This document shows positions 52,296-62,548 of a stretch of 64,000 bases of DNA, piece by piece. Positions within the stretch are counted from its first letter, which is position 1. Every line of letters begins with the position of its first letter. Source of the stretch: Verrucomicrobiota bacterium JB022 (lineage in GTDB: Bacteria; Verrucomicrobiota; Verrucomicrobiia; Opitutales; Oceanipulchritudinaceae); the NCBI GenBank assembly GCA_030673845.1, contig JAUTCQ010000002.1, positions 1 to 64,000 of the forward strand. Reading direction: 5' to 3'. Under the pieces are notes generated by a model. That model searched no databases, was not told the DNA's origin, and worked only from the letters and a program-made list of their open reading frames with translations. The position numbers were made by a program, and so were the translations under genes.

Positions 52296-53300
52296 ATGGG
52301 CCCTCGGACTCTGGAACTGGCGACACCCCCCGCAACCCCTGGCGGTCGGCAACCGGGGCGGCGCGATTTCCAGCAAATCTGCTGGGACTTCCTCCGGGCG
52401 GCCGAGCGTCACCAGTTGCGCGTGCGTGTGCCGCGCCTGGAGCACCTGATGGAGCGCCACCCTAACCTGCACTACCATTTCAAGCCAGAAGTCTACCTGC
52501 AGGTGAGCGGCATCACCCGTTTTACCTTCCCGGGCGACTCGCAGGTGCTGCAGCCGGGCGAGATGATCGTGATCCCGCGTGGCGTACCGCACCAGGAGCA
52601 GGCGCAAGCCCACGGCGAGCCGGCCTGCCAGCTGGTGGTCGGTTTTTACTCGGACGTTGCCAGCCTGCACTTCGCCGGCGCACTGGGGCCAGAGGGGCCC
52701 GACATCGAGGCGATCGAGTTCTTCCACCTGCCGCAGCTTCAGTTGGTCGTCGACCAGCTCGACCACCTGACGCAGAGCCACTTCGAGCTTTCGCCGGTGC
52801 AAGACTCGCTTCAGCGCGCACTCGTCTGCGCGTTCCTCGCCACGATGGTCAACCTGACGGCTGCGCACACCCCGAAGAAGGGCGACCCGCAGCGTATCTT
52901 CCAGGTCAAATGGCTGGTGCGCGAGCAGCTCTACAACCCCAAGCTCAACGTCAAATTTATCGCGGCGGGCCTCAGCTGCTCGGCCGATTACCTTTCTCAC
53001 CTCTTCCACAAGGAGACGGGTGAGACGCTGATCCATTACATCAACCGTCAGCGCATTGCCGGTGCGATCGATGCCTTGACGGAGACGCGGCTCTCGATCT
53101 CCGAAGTCGCGTGGTCGTGCGGTTTTGCCGATGCCGGCTACTTCACGCGTATGTTCAAGCGCCTGACCGGCAGCACGCCCAAGGAATACCGTAAATTGGC
53201 GGGCCCAGGAGAAAACTTACGCCCGCAGGCTCTACCCCTGAGCCACTTGAAAGCGGCTTCGGTCTCGACCCTGAGCCGCGAAACGGAAGACTGGAGCTAG
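52296..53300 (+). CDS. AraC-family transcriptional regulator
   Basis: A 334-residue activator-type regulator. An N-terminal cupin-like sensing domain (HYHFKPEVYLQVSGITRFTF; GEMIVIPRGVPHQEQ) is followed by two helix-turn-helix units near the C-terminus (LNVKFIAAGLSCSADYLSHL; ISEVAWSCGFADAGYFTRMF then KRLTGSTPKEYRK). It is divergent from the MalE-like gene and probably controls it in response to a sugar. The ATG used is the first within the divergent gap; longer frames overlap the neighbour. Confidence 0.88.
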   Translation: MGPRTLELATPPATPGGRQPGRRDFQQICWDFLRAAERHQLRVRVPRLEHLMERHPNLHYHFKPEVYLQVSGITRFTFPGDSQVLQPGEMIVIPRGVPHQEQAQAHGEPACQLVVGFYSDVASLHFAGALGPEGPDIEAIEFFHLPQLQLVVDQLDHLTQSHFELSPVQDSLQRALVCAFLATMVNLTAAHTPKKGDPQRIFQVKWLVREQLYNPKLNVKFIAAGLSCSADYLSHLFHKETGETLIHYINRQRIAGAIDALTETRLSISEVAWSCGFADAGYFTRMFKRLTGSTPKEYRKLAGPGENLRPQALPLSHLKAASVSTLSRETEDWS

Positions 53301-53308
53301 ATATTTGT

Positions 53309-53929
53309 CTAGTTTTGGGCAGGGTGGCCCTTTTCCAACCCGCTGAAAAACACGTTCAACGCCGTTTCGAGGTCTACCTCGATCTGGCCGCACCAAGGCT
53401 CCCGCAGGAAGTGCCAGTAGAGCCCCATGCCCATCGACTGGAGGATAAACGCGAGCTGGCGCGGGTCGTAATGGGCCGCCAGCTCTCCGGATTGCTGAGC
53501 GTGGCGGAAGACGTCTTCCGTGCTTTCCAGCAAGTCCAGCGAGTGGTTGATGCTCTGCTGGTAGGCCGGATTCATCTCCTGCACAAATTCGCAGCGGTGG
53601 AAGAGGATGGTATTGATGCGCTTGCGACGTTCGTCTGCAAAAAGTGAGCGCATGGCCCGCAGCACGTTCTGGTGGAATTGACCTAACGTGACGTGGTCGC
53701 TGTTGCCAAAGAGGTCTTCCCACGGCAAATTCACGCTCCGGATCAATTCTTCCATAATCTGCGCCTTATTTTCGAAGTGGTGGTAAATTGCGCCGCGGGT
53801 GTGGCCTGCGCGCTGTGCGATCTCGGCCAGTGAGGTCCGCGTGACCCCCTGCGCCATAAAGAGCTCGATGGCGGCATCAAGGATGGACTGGCGGGTGGCG
53901 GCGGCGTCTTCTCGGGAATTTCGGGCCAT
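53309..53929 (-). CDS. TetR-family repressor of the RND efflux operon
   Basis: A 206-residue regulator of the AcrR/TtgR kind. The N-terminal DNA-binding helices are clear (ILDAAIELFMAQGVTRTSLA then EIAQRAGHTRGAIYHHFENK). The C-terminal ligand pocket is variable. It is transcribed away from the adaptor-pump-channel operon with 58 bases between, the classical layout for a local repressor induced by pump substrates. Confidence 0.9.
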   Translation of the reverse strand: MARNSREDAAATRQSILDAAIELFMAQGVTRTSLAEIAQRAGHTRGAIYHHFENKAQIMEELIRSVNLPWEDLFGNSDHVTLGQFHQNVLRAMRSLFADERRKRINTILFHRCEFVQEMNPAYQQSINHSLDLLESTEDVFRHAQQSGELAAHYDPRQLAFILQSMGMGLYWHFLREPWCGQIEVDLETALNVFFSGLEKGHPAQN

Positions 53930-53955
53930 GTAAAGAATGGAACGTCGGATTCAAA

Positions 53956-53969
53956 TAGTCGCTTGACTA
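53956..53969. promoter_or_regulatory. Candidate TetR operator
   Basis: A dyad TAGTC-4-GACTA lies in the 58-base gap between the TetR gene and the efflux adaptor. A related dyad (CTAGA-6-TCTAG, 53297-53312) lies at the 3' end of the TetR gene. Confidence 0.4.
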
Positions 53970-53987
53970 GTTTAAGGAATTACACCA

Positions 53988-55166
53988 ATGGATACATACA
54001 TGAATGTTTCTATCAAGCCTCTGATGGCGGTTGCCGGATTTTTCTCGGCCCTGAGTCTTTCGGTGCTCGTGGGTTGCGGAGGGCACGGCGCCGAAGAATC
54101 CGCCGCCCACGGGGGCGGGGGTGGTGCGCCTTCGGGGCAACCGATGGAAGTTCCCGTCTTGCGCGCGCAGGTGAGCAACCAGGAATGGACGGAGGCCTAC
54201 CCGGGCCGGGCCGAAGGTCTGCGCGAAGTGCAGATCCGCCCGCGCGTGAGCGGCATCCTGCTCGAGCGCGTCTACCAGGAAGGCTCCAAAGTGGAAGCCG
54301 GCGATGTGCTCTTCAAGATCGACCCGCAGCCCTTCCAGGTGGCGCTGATGAGCGCCGAGGCCGAGCTGGCCCGCGCCGAAGCCTCCCTGCGCGAAGCGGA
54401 GCGTAACTGGAACCGGACGCGCCGCCTTTACGATTCCAACGCGATCAGCGAGCGCGAGCGCGACAACGCCCTTTCGACCTTCGAGCTCGCCCAGGCAGAG
54501 CTGAACGTCCAGAAGGCCTCCGTCGAAGAAGCCAAGCTGCAGCTCGGCTACACTTCGGTCGAGTCCATCGTGCCGGGCGTGACGAGCCTCGAAGCGGTGC
54601 CGCAAGGCAGCCTCGTCGACTCCAGCACCCTGCTCGCGACGGTCACGCAGCTCGACCCGGTGCAGGTGCGCTTCTCGATCTCCGAGACCGATCCGATTTT
54701 CGCCGTACTGCAGCAGCACCGGGCAGATGCCGGTAGCGATTTGACGGCCCGCCTTCGTCTCGACGACGGCACGACGCTCGACGGCAAGGTCGACTTTGCC
54801 GCCAGCACGGTCAATTCCAACACCGGCACGGTGCAATACCGCGCGCTCTTCGAGAATCCCGACGCACGCATCCTGCCCGGCATGTTCGTCCGCGTGTCCT
54901 TTGCCGATCTCACCCTCGAAAACGTGGTGCTGATCCCGGAGACCTCGGTCATCACCAGCCCACAAGGGCCGATCGTCTACACCGTGGGGCCCGACAGCAC
55001 CGTGCAGCCGCGCCCCGTCCAGCTCGGGCCGATCTTCGGTAACCAGCAAGCCATCGTTTCCGGTTTGAAGGAGGGCGATCAGGTCCTGACCGGTGCCATC
55101 ATCCGCGTGCGCCCCGGCATGCCGATCAAGCCTGTGGTTCAGCAGAACCAGAATCAGGAAAGCTAA
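53988..55166 (+). CDS. RND efflux periplasmic adaptor lipoprotein
   Basis: The membrane-fusion subunit linking pump and outer-membrane channel (AcrA/MexA type), 392 residues. The signal peptide ends in a lipobox (SVLVGC). The lipoyl half-motifs and hairpin are visible (REVQIRPRVSGILLERVYQE; LFKIDPQPFQVALMSAEAEL), followed by the barrel and membrane-proximal parts (NPDARILPGMFVRVSF). A second ATG lies four codons inside. First gene of the operon. Confidence 0.95.
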   Translation: MDTYMNVSIKPLMAVAGFFSALSLSVLVGCGGHGAEESAAHGGGGGAPSGQPMEVPVLRAQVSNQEWTEAYPGRAEGLREVQIRPRVSGILLERVYQEGSKVEAGDVLFKIDPQPFQVALMSAEAELARAEASLREAERNWNRTRRLYDSNAISERERDNALSTFELAQAELNVQKASVEEAKLQLGYTSVESIVPGVTSLEAVPQGSLVDSSTLLATVTQLDPVQVRFSISETDPIFAVLQQHRADAGSDLTARLRLDDGTTLDGKVDFAASTVNSNTGTVQYRALFENPDARILPGMFVRVSFADLTLENVVLIPETSVITSPQGPIVYTVGPDSTVQPRPVQLGPIFGNQQAIVSGLKEGDQVLTGAIIRVRPGMPIKPVVQQNQNQES

Positions 55167-55181
55167 GCCGGGCCCTAGACC

Positions 55182-58100
55182 ATGATTTCCAAGTTTTTCA
55201 TCCACCGTCCGATCTTCGCGACGGTTATCTCCATCGTCATCGTCCTTGCGGGCTTGATGTCGATGCGGATGCTGCCCGTGTCGCAGTATCCCGAAATCGT
55301 GCCGCCGCAGGTCACGGTGACGGCCGTGTATCCCGGTGCCAGCGCCGAGGTCATTTCCGAAACCGTCGCTTCGCCCATCGAGCAGGAGATCAACGGCGTA
55401 GACAACATGATCTACGTCAGCTCCACGGCGGCAGACAGCGGTACGTTGAACATCACCGTCACCTTCGAGCTGGGCACCGACCCGGACCAGGCGACGATCG
55501 ACGTCAACAACCGCGTGCAGGCCGCCCTCTCGCGCCTGCCCGAAGAAGTGCGCCGACAGGGTATCCGCGTGCAAAAGCGTTCCTCCTCGATTCTGCAGGT
55601 GGTCACGCTTTACTCGCCCGACGGTTCGCTCGACCCCATTTACATCAGCAACTACGCGCTCTTGAACGTCGTGGACGAGCTGAAGCGCACGCCCGGCGTC
55701 GGTGACGCCAGTGCTTTCAGCAGCCAGGACTATTCGATGCGCATCTGGCTCAAGCCCGACAAGCTGGCCGAATACGGCCTGACGCCGGGCGACGTGGCCG
55801 AGGCCGTGCGCGCACAAAACGCGCAGTTCGCCGCCGGTAAGTTTGCCGCCGAGCCCGACCCGCTGAAGCAGGGCATGACCTACACGGTCACCACCACCGG
55901 CCGTCTCGTTACGACCGAAGAGTTTTCCCGCATCATCCTGCGCGGTAACGAAGAGGGCAGCACGCTGCGCCTCGGCGATGTCGCCCGCGTCGAACTGGGC
56001 GCTCAGGACTACAGCTTTGCCGCGACCCTCAATGGCCGCCCGGCCGCCACGCTCGGTATCTACCTGCAGCCCGGCGCCAACGCGCTCGATACGGCCCTCG
56101 CCGTGCAGTCCACGATGGAACGCCTCAAGGAAGGCTTCCCCGAAGGCCTCTCTTACGAGATCCCCTTCGACACTACGCGCTTCGTGGATGTGGCCGTGCA
56201 TGAGGTGATCAAGACCTTCATCGAAGCCATCATCCTGGTGATTCTGGTGGTGTTCCTGTTCCTGCAGAACTGGCGCGCCACCGTCATCCCGCTGCTCGCC
56301 GTGCCCGTGTCGCTCATCGGCACCTTGGCCGGGATGCTCATGCTCGGGTTCTCGATCAACCTGCTGACGCTGTTCGGCATGGTGCTCGCCATCGGTATTG
56401 TGGTGGACGACGCCATCGTGGTGCTCGAAAACGTCGAGCGGATCATGCGCTCCGAGCACATCGGGCCCAAGGAAGCAGCCGTCAAGGCCATGGAGGAAGT
56501 TACGGGGCCGGTTATCGCCATCGTGCTGGTGCTGTGCGCCGTGTTCGTGCCGGTGGCATTCCTCGGCGGCCTCACCGGGGTGATGTATCAGCAGTTCGCC
56601 ATCACGATTGCGATCTCGGTGTTCATCTCCGGCATTGTGGCGCTCACGCTGACGCCCGCGCTCTGCGGCATCATGCTCAAGCCCGGCCACATCGAGCCCA
56701 TCCTGCCCTTCCGCATCTTCAATCGCTTCTTCGACAAGGTGACGGACGGCTACACCGCCGGGGTGAAGTTCTTCCTCAAGCGCGTGATCCTCGGCCTGCT
56801 CGTCTTTGCCGGCCTCATCGCCGCCACGGGCTGGATCTGGCAACAGATCCCCGGTGCGCTCGCCCCCGAAGAAGACCAGGGCTACGTGATCGCCTTCACC
56901 AACCTGATGCCGGGCTCCTCGCTCGACTCGACGATGGACATCACGGGCCCCTACTCGGAAGAGCTGGCCAACCACCCGGCGGTGCGCAACGTCATCATGC
57001 TCTCGGGCTTCGACCTCCTTTCAAGCTCCCGCAAGACCAGCAGCGCCGTTTCGTTCGTCACGCTGGAAGACTGGAAGAAGCGTAAGGAGACGGAGCTGCA
57101 AGCCCCGGCGGTCGCTGGCGCGGCCAGTGCCTTCGGTGCCAAGTATGAAGATGCGATCATCTTCTCCTTCAACGCACCTCCCATCACCGGCCTCAGCTCC
57201 ACCGGCGGTTTCGAAGCCTACATCCAGGACCGCTCCGGCGGCGACCAGGCCCAACTCAACGCCAAGGTGCAGGAGTTCGTGGCTGCGGCCAACGAACGCC
57301 CCGAGCTGGCAGGCGTGCGCACCACGCTGAACGTGACGGTGCCGCGCTACCGCGTGGAGGTGGACAAGGAAAAGGCGCGCTCCATGGGCGTCGACGCCTC
57401 CCAGGTCTACCAGACGATGCAGAGCACCTTCGGTTCGCTTTACGTCAACGACTTCACGCTCTTTGGCCGTAACTATCAGGTGACGCTGCAGTCGGAGGCC
57501 GAATACCGCCGCTCGCCTTCGGACTTGCGCAAGGTCTTCGTCCGCGCCAGCGACGGCACGATGGTCCCGATCTCCAGCCTGCTCTCCTTCGAGCGCACGG
57601 TGGGTCCGGAAATCGTGGAACGCTTCAACGTGTTCCCTGCCGCCAAGCTGCAAGGCCAGCCCGCGCCGGGCTTCAGCTCCGGCCAGGCCCTTGCCGCGAT
57701 GGAGCAGGTGGCCGCCGAAGTGCTGGGCGACGAGTTCGCTCTGGCCTGGACGGGTGCCTCCTACCAGGAAAAGCAGACGGGTGGGGCGCAGTCGCTCCTC
57801 ATCTTCGGCTTCGGTATCGTGATGGTGTTCCTCATCCTCTCGGCCCAATACGAGCGCTGGTCGCTGCCCTTCGCCGTCATCACCGCCGTGCCCTTTGCGG
57901 CCTTCGGTGCGGTGCTCGCGGTGTTCCTGCGCGGCCTCAGCAACGACATCTACTTCCAGATCGGTTTGCTCGTGCTCACCGGCCTTGCGGCCAAGAACGC
58001 GATTCTGATCGTCGAGTTTGCCGTGATGAAGCGGGCCGAAGGCCTCTCGCGCTTCGATGCGGCCCTGGAAGCAGCCCGCCTGCGCTTCCGCCCGATCGTG

Positions 58101-58313
58101 ATGACCTCGCTCGCCTTCATTCTCGGCTGTGTGCCTCTGGCCACCAGCACGGGTGCCGGCGCTGCCAGCCGCCACTCCATCGGCACAGGCGTGATCGGCG
58201 GCATGCTCGCCGCGACGTTCATCGCCATCTTCTTCATCCCCATGTTCTACCGGATGATCGACCGCACTGGCGCCAAAGACAAGCAACCCCGCAATCCCGA
58301 ACCGGCCTCGTGA
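55182..58313 (+). CDS. RND (HAE1-type) efflux pump
   Basis: The proton-driven inner-membrane pump of the tripartite system, 1043 residues, AcrB/MexB type. It opens with [20 protein letters not shown], has twelve helices with the proton-relay Asp pair in [13 protein letters not shown], and two large periplasmic loops. Substrates are probably hydrophobic drugs, bile-like compounds or solvents; this is family knowledge. The stop overlaps the start of the channel gene. Confidence 0.97.
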   Translation: MISKFFIHRPIFATVISIVIVLAGLMSMRMLPVSQYPEIVPPQVTVTAVYPGASAEVISETVASPIEQEINGVDNMIYVSSTAADSGTLNITVTFELGTDPDQATIDVNNRVQAALSRLPEEVRRQGIRVQKRSSSILQVVTLYSPDGSLDPIYISNYALLNVVDELKRTPGVGDASAFSSQDYSMRIWLKPDKLAEYGLTPGDVAEAVRAQNAQFAAGKFAAEPDPLKQGMTYTVTTTGRLVTTEEFSRIILRGNEEGSTLRLGDVARVELGAQDYSFAATLNGRPAATLGIYLQPGANALDTALAVQSTMERLKEGFPEGLSYEIPFDTTRFVDVAVHEVIKTFIEAIILVILVVFLFLQNWRATVIPLLAVPVSLIGTLAGMLMLGFSINLLTLFGMVLAIGIVVDDAIVVLENVERIMRSEHIGPKEAAVKAMEEVTGPVIAIVLVLCAVFVPVAFLGGLTGVMYQQFAITIAISVFISGIVALTLTPALCGIMLKPGHIEPILPFRIFNRFFDKVTDGYTAGVKFFLKRVILGLLVFAGLIAATGWIWQQIPGALAPEEDQGYVIAFTNLMPGSSLDSTMDITGPYSEELANHPAVRNVIMLSGFDLLSSSRKTSSAVSFVTLEDWKKRKETELQAPAVAGAASAFGAKYEDAIIFSFNAPPITGLSSTGGFEAYIQDRSGGDQAQLNAKVQEFVAAANERPELAGVRTTLNVTVPRYRVEVDKEKARSMGVDASQVYQTMQSTFGSLYVNDFTLFGRNYQVTLQSEAEYRRSPSDLRKVFVRASDGTMVPISSLLSFERTVGPEIVERFNVFPAAKLQGQPAPGFSSGQALAAMEQVAAEVLGDEFALAWTGASYQEKQTGGAQSLLIFGFGIVMVFLILSAQYERWSLPFAVITAVPFAAFGAVLAVFLRGLSNDIYFQIGLLVLTGLAAKNAILIVEFAVMKRAEGLSRFDAALEAARLRFRPIVMTSLAFILGCVPLATSTGAGAASRHSIGTGVIGGMLAATFIAIFFIPMFYRMIDRTGAKDKQPRNPEPAS

Positions 58314-59734
58314 TGAAACCTTGGATCTTGACCCTCCCACTCATCGGGCTGGCCGGGTGCAGCCTGGCACCTGACTACCAGGCGCCGCAACCGGCCCTGC
58401 CGGCTCAGCTGCCGGCCTTCGATCAGGACGACGCCTCCGCCGACGCGAAGGACCTCGAGACCTCCCAGGTCTGGTGGACCGCCTTTGGCGACGCTCAGCT
58501 CAACCGCTGGGTCGAGCGCGCGCTGCTGGAGAACGACAACGCCGAGATCGCCGCCGCCCGGGTGCGCGAAGCCCGTGCGCTGCTCGGCCTCTCCACCGCC
58601 GAGCTCTTCCCCAGCCTTGGCGGGCAGGGGCAGGCGACGCGCCAGGACTCGGCAGCCGGCCTCTCGCAAGTCGATGGCCCATACAACACCTATCAGCTCA
58701 GCGGCGCCCTCAGCTACGAGCTCGACCTGTGGGGCCGCCTGCGCAACAGCCGCAAGGCCGCGCGCGAGCAGCTCCTCTCGACCACCTACGGGCTCGAGAG
58801 CATCCGTCAGGCGCTGGTAGCGGATACGGTGACGGCCTACTTCAACGTCATCGCCGCCCGCATCCAGGTAGGCATCGGCGAAGCCACCGTGGCCGACCGC
58901 AAGGAGTCGCTGCGCCTGCAGCAGCTCCGCTTCGACAACGGTGCCATTACCGAGCTGGAGCGCCAACAGGCCGACGCCGACTACGCCGCCGCCCTCACGC
59001 GCTTGCCCGACCTCAAGTCGGGGCTCGAAATGGCTGAGAACGCCCTTCTGACCCTCGCCGGGGCCGATCCGGAAGCCTTCTGGACGCGCGCCGAGCTGGA
59101 CAAGATCGGCAACGAGCTGCCCAGCACCGTTTCCATCGATGCCAGTGTGACGCCGCTCGCGCTCCTCCAGCAGCGCCCCGACATCCGCGCCGCCGAAGCC
59201 GACGCCCAGGCCGCCACCTACAACATCGGGGTGGTGCGCGCGCAGCGCTGGCCCACGCTCTCCGCCAGCGCCCTGCTCGGCACGGCAGCGCTCGATATCG
59301 ACGACCTCTTCACCCGCGACAGCCGCACCTGGTCGGTCTCCGGCAACCTCGCCGGCCCGATCTTCGACTTCGGCCGCACCTCCAACCGCATCGAAGCCTC
59401 CGAGGCCCAGCAAGAGCAGGCCCTGTTGAACTACGAGGCGGTGGTGAAGCAGGCCTTCCGCGAAGTGCGCGAAAACTGGCGTAACTACGATTTTGCGCAA
59501 GAGCGCGTGACGGCAGCCACCCAACAGGCTGCCGCCTACGACCGCACGGTAGAGCTGGCGCAGACCCGCTACGACGAGGGTTACACGAGCTTCCTCGAGT
59601 TGCTCGACTCCCGTCGCTCGCAGTTCGATGCGCAGCTCTCCCTCACCTCCGCCCGCCTCACCTACCTGGTCGAGGCCGTGGACCTGATCAAGGCCCTCGG
59701 CGGTGGACCGCAGATCTTACAGCGAGACCAATAG
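58313..59734 (+). CDS. Outer membrane efflux channel lipoprotein (OprM/NodT type)
   Basis: The outer-membrane exit duct of the system, 473 residues. A lipobox (IGLAGC) ends the signal peptide. The duplicated TolC fold shows as SALSYELDLWGRLRNSRKAA in the first half and FDFGRTSNRIEASEAQQEQA in the second, with the C-terminal DEGYTSFLELLDSRRSQFDA. The ATG overlaps the pump stop. Completes the three-gene operon. Confidence 0.95.
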   Translation: MKPWILTLPLIGLAGCSLAPDYQAPQPALPAQLPAFDQDDASADAKDLETSQVWWTAFGDAQLNRWVERALLENDNAEIAAARVREARALLGLSTAELFPSLGGQGQATRQDSAAGLSQVDGPYNTYQLSGALSYELDLWGRLRNSRKAAREQLLSTTYGLESIRQALVADTVTAYFNVIAARIQVGIGEATVADRKESLRLQQLRFDNGAITELERQQADADYAAALTRLPDLKSGLEMAENALLTLAGADPEAFWTRAELDKIGNELPSTVSIDASVTPLALLQQRPDIRAAEADAQAATYNIGVVRAQRWPTLSASALLGTAALDIDDLFTRDSRTWSVSGNLAGPIFDFGRTSNRIEASEAQQEQALLNYEAVVKQAFREVRENWRNYDFAQERVTAATQQAAAYDRTVELAQTRYDEGYTSFLELLDSRRSQFDAQLSLTSARLTYLVEAVDLIKALGGGPQILQRDQ

Positions 59735-59826
59735 GACATATACAGAGAGATGAGTCCGCATGATCGGACTGACACAGAGACAGACAGCGAACAAAACCGA
59801 TAAACAGGTATCATAGATAGCGAGCT

Positions 59827-59858
59827 GGGCGGCCCTGCGAGACACAGGGCCGCCCTTT
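59827..59858 (+). terminator. Rho-independent terminator of the efflux operon
   Basis: An 11-bp perfect stem (GGGCGGCCCTG with CAGGGCCGCCC), a 7-base loop and three T's. The T-run is short, but the stem is very stable and correctly placed. Confidence 0.75.
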
Positions 59859-60003
59859 GCGTGTACCGGCCAGGCATCGGCCCTCGATTTGACTGTCAAG
59901 TAAAGTGGGCGTCGCGCCTCGCGTAACCTCGTGTAGGGTGGGAGGGTGGCGAGCGCCGCGAGCGACTGCCATGAACGACCCAACCCCTCCCGTTACCTCC
60001 CAC

Positions 60004-61125
60004 ATGAAATCTTCGCGACCATTCCGCCTCTTTGCTGGCCTTTGCAGCCTCGCCTGCGTCCTTTCAGCTAGCGTTTCGGCGAAAGTTTCTTCTGAATCCT
60101 ACGGCATGAGCCCCGACGGAAAGAAAGTTACCCTTTACACCCTGGAGAACGACAACGGCGTCTCCGTCAGCATCATGGATTACGGCGCAACCATCGTGAA
60201 CTGGATGGCGCCCGACCGTGACGGCAAGCTTGGCGACATCGCCCTCGGCTTCGACGGCATCGAAGGCTTCACGCAAGCCGGCAACCCCTACCTGGGGGCT
60301 GCGATCGGCCGCTACGGCAACCGCATTGCCAACGGCAAGTTCGAGCTCGACGGCGAAACCTACACCCTCGCCACCAACGACGGCGCCAACCACCTCCACG
60401 GTGGCAAGCAAGGCTTCGACAAGCGCATGTGGAAGGCCAAGGCCGACAAGAAGAGCAACGCGGTCGCCTTCAGCTACGTGAGCGCCGATGGCGAAGAAGG
60501 CTACCCGGGCAAGCTCGACGTCACCATCACCTACACGCTCGAAAGCGACGACACGCTGGTGATCGACTACAAGGCCAAGACCGACAAGCCCACCGTCCTC
60601 AACCTCACCAACCATACCTATTTCAACCTCGCCGGCAAGGGCACCGTCAAGGACCACGAGGTGCGCCTCAACGCCCCCTATTACACCCCTGCGGGTGAGG
60701 GGCTGATCCCGACCGGCGAAATCCTCTCCGTCAAGGGCACGCCGTTCGACTTCCTCACGGCCAAGAAGATCGGCAAGGACCTGGAGAAGACGGGCCTCGA
60801 GCCCAAGGGTTACGACCACAACTTCGTGCTCGCCAGCGACAACCCCGGCAGCGTGCGCTTTGCGGCGGAAGTCTACGAGCCCACCACCGGCCGCGTCCTC
60901 ATCACCGAGACCACCGAGCCCGGCATCCAGTTCTACACCGGCAACTTCCTCGACGGCACCATGACGAACTGCAAGGGCGGCAAAGCCTACGAGCAATACG
61001 CCGGCTTCTGCCTCGAAACGCAGCACTTCCCGGACTCGCCCAACCACCTGCACTTCCCCACCACCACGCTGCGCCCCGGCGAAACCTACACCTCGCAGAC
61101 CCGCTACCGCGTGACCACCCGCTAA
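60004..61125 (+). CDS. galM: Exported aldose 1-epimerase
   Basis: Interconverts alpha and beta anomers of hexoses. 373 residues with a signal peptide (LFAGLCSLACVLSASVSA), so it acts in the periplasm or outside. Substrate and catalytic residues lie in GRYGNRIANGKFEL, NHLHGGKQGFDKR, LTNHTYFNLAGKG and the catalytic-base region GFCLETQHFPDSPNH. The ATG used is the one in front of the signal peptide; two earlier starts are in frame. Not linked to other galactose genes. Confidence 0.93.
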   Translation: MKSSRPFRLFAGLCSLACVLSASVSAKVSSESYGMSPDGKKVTLYTLENDNGVSVSIMDYGATIVNWMAPDRDGKLGDIALGFDGIEGFTQAGNPYLGAAIGRYGNRIANGKFELDGETYTLATNDGANHLHGGKQGFDKRMWKAKADKKSNAVAFSYVSADGEEGYPGKLDVTITYTLESDDTLVIDYKAKTDKPTVLNLTNHTYFNLAGKGTVKDHEVRLNAPYYTPAGEGLIPTGEILSVKGTPFDFLTAKKIGKDLEKTGLEPKGYDHNFVLASDNPGSVRFAAEVYEPTTGRVLITETTEPGIQFYTGNFLDGTMTNCKGGKAYEQYAGFCLETQHFPDSPNHLHFPTTTLRPGETYTSQTRYRVTTR

Positions 61126-61153
61126 GGGCGGCAGGTAAGTTTCTTTCCCATTG

Positions 61154-61186
61154 AAGGATGACGCTGCAAAGGCGTCATCCTTTTTT
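61154..61186 (+). terminator. Rho-independent terminator of galM
   Basis: An 11-bp perfect stem (AAGGATGACGC with GCGTCATCCTT), a 7-base loop and a T-run. Confidence 0.92.
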
Positions 61187-61201
61187 GTGAGCTGAAATCG
61201 C

Positions 61202-61927
61202 CTACAGCCGCTTGGCGGCCGCCACCACATCCGCAGGCTCGGCGCGCTTGGTGTAGTCGACATCGAGGAAGGCCCACTTGATGATGCCGTCGGTATCGAT
61301 CACGTAAGTGGCGGCGAGCGGCAGCTCATAGGTGCCGGGGCTGTTGCGCTTGGGCGTCAGCGGCACACCCCAGGCGAGGTAGCGCTCGGCGAGGTCTTCG
61401 GGCATCTGATAGACGATGCCAAACCAGCGAGCGGCGTCGTTGTTCACGTCGCTCAACACCTGAAATTCCAGCCCATGCTTCTCCGCGGTCGAGAGCGCGC
61501 CGTCGGGTGCGTCGGGCGAGATGGCGACCAGTTGCGCGCCCGTTTTCTTCAACTCGGGCAAGTGCTGCTGCATGATCGCGAGCTGGAGATTGCAGTAGGG
61601 GCACCAGCCGCCACGGTAAAAGGTCACGACCACGGGCCCATCCTGGAGCAGCTCGCTCAATTGCACCGTCTGCCCGGTGGCGTTGGGTAGGGCGAAGTTG
61701 GGGGCGCGGTCGCCAACCTGCAAGGCATGCTTCACGATGCCCTGTTCGCGCAGTTGCTGGAAAGCCTGGTCGGTCAAGTCCTTGGTGCGCTGGTCGATCT
61801 GGCTGGCCGCCGCCTTCTTTTGGGCTTCGAGCTGGGCCTTCAGGGATTTTTCGGCTTGTAGGCCGGTAAACAGCCCCAGCACGCAGGCGAGAGCGGAGAG
61901 ACGGGAGAGGGAAGCAAAGGATCGCAT
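61202..61927 (-). CDS. Exported AhpC/TSA-type peroxiredoxin-like protein
   Basis: A thiol peroxidase-like protein of 241 residues with a signal peptide (LSALACVLGLFTGLQA). A Lys/Gln-rich helical region comes first, then the thioredoxin fold with GDRAPNFALPNATGQTVQL and FYRGGWCPYCNLQLAIMQQ, which has a CxxC pair in the place of the peroxidatic Cys. Likely reduces peroxides or disulfides in the periplasm. The ATG used precedes the signal peptide; the longest frame overlaps the methyltransferase gene. Confidence 0.85.
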   Translation of the reverse strand: MRSFASLSRLSALACVLGLFTGLQAEKSLKAQLEAQKKAAASQIDQRTKDLTDQAFQQLREQGIVKHALQVGDRAPNFALPNATGQTVQLSELLQDGPVVVTFYRGGWCPYCNLQLAIMQQHLPELKKTGAQLVAISPDAPDGALSTAEKHGLEFQVLSDVNNDAARWFGIVYQMPEDLAERYLAWGVPLTPKRNSPGTYELPLAATYVIDTDGIIKWAFLDVDYTKRAEPADVVAAAKRL

Positions 61928-61980
61928 AAGAAGAATAAGAACGCGTTGGGCGTTCACTATTCCCTGGACCGTCGCTTTGT

Positions 61981-62544
61981 CTACTGTTCTTTCACCGCCC
62001 AGAGCAAAAAGGGGCTCGGGCGCTGGGTGCCGGCCGGCTTGAGCGTCTCGACTTTCATGCCCGGTTGCGCGGCCAACCACCGCTCGACTTCGTCCGCTTC
62101 CTCTGCGCCTGCCGAGTGCCCGGGGTAGCAGATCACGCTCAATACGCCCCTCGTGCGCAAGCAATGCACCGCCTGTGCAAGCGCCTGCAGCGTGCTGGGC
62201 GTATGGGTGGTAACGGCCTTGTCGCCACTGGGAAGGTAGCCGAGGTTGAACATAGCGAGGGCGATCTGCCCATGCACCTTTTCGGGCACATACTGGGCCA
62301 GCGCGGCATGGCTGGCCTCGATCAGCGTCACATTATCGGCCATGCCATGCGCGACCAGCAGCGCACGGGTCCGCTCGATCGCCACGGCCTGCAGGTCGAA
62401 GGCCCAGACGTGGCCGGCGTCGCCCACGCATTCGGAGAGCAGGCGCGTATCGTGGCCGTTGCCCGCCGTCGCATCGACGACGAAGTCGCCTTCGCGCAAC
62501 AGGGCCTTCACGCGCACATGCGCCTCTTCGGTGACGCGGAGCAT
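61981..62544 (-). CDS. mnmM: MnmM-type class I methyltransferase (YtqB family)
   Basis: A 187-residue SAM-dependent methyltransferase of the former 'rRNA methylase' family PF06962. The SAM site is VDATAGNGHDTRLLSE, followed by AFDLQAVAIERTRALL and FNLGYLPSGDKAVTTH, all typical of B. subtilis YtqB, shown to methylate 5-aminomethyl-2-thiouridine in tRNA. The assignment of that substrate here is by family only. Start set at the ATG matching the family N-terminus. Confidence 0.75.
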   Translation of the reverse strand: MLRVTEEAHVRVKALLREGDFVVDATAGNGHDTRLLSECVGDAGHVWAFDLQAVAIERTRALLVAHGMADNVTLIEASHAALAQYVPEKVHGQIALAMFNLGYLPSGDKAVTTHTPSTLQALAQAVHCLRTRGVLSVICYPGHSAGAEEADEVERWLAAQPGMKVETLKPAGTQRPSPFLLWAVKEQ

Positions 62545-62548
62545 AGTC

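Noticed and set aside
53967..56975. Open frame of about 1000 codons on the minus strand opposite the efflux genes
   Set aside because: It is the mirror of GC-rich coding sequence. The plus strand encodes clear adaptor and pump motifs and the minus translation has no recognisable domain.
59753..59770. Hairpin AGTCCG/CGGACT after the efflux channel gene
   Set aside because: Short and not followed by T's; the stronger hairpin about 70 bases further is the better terminator.
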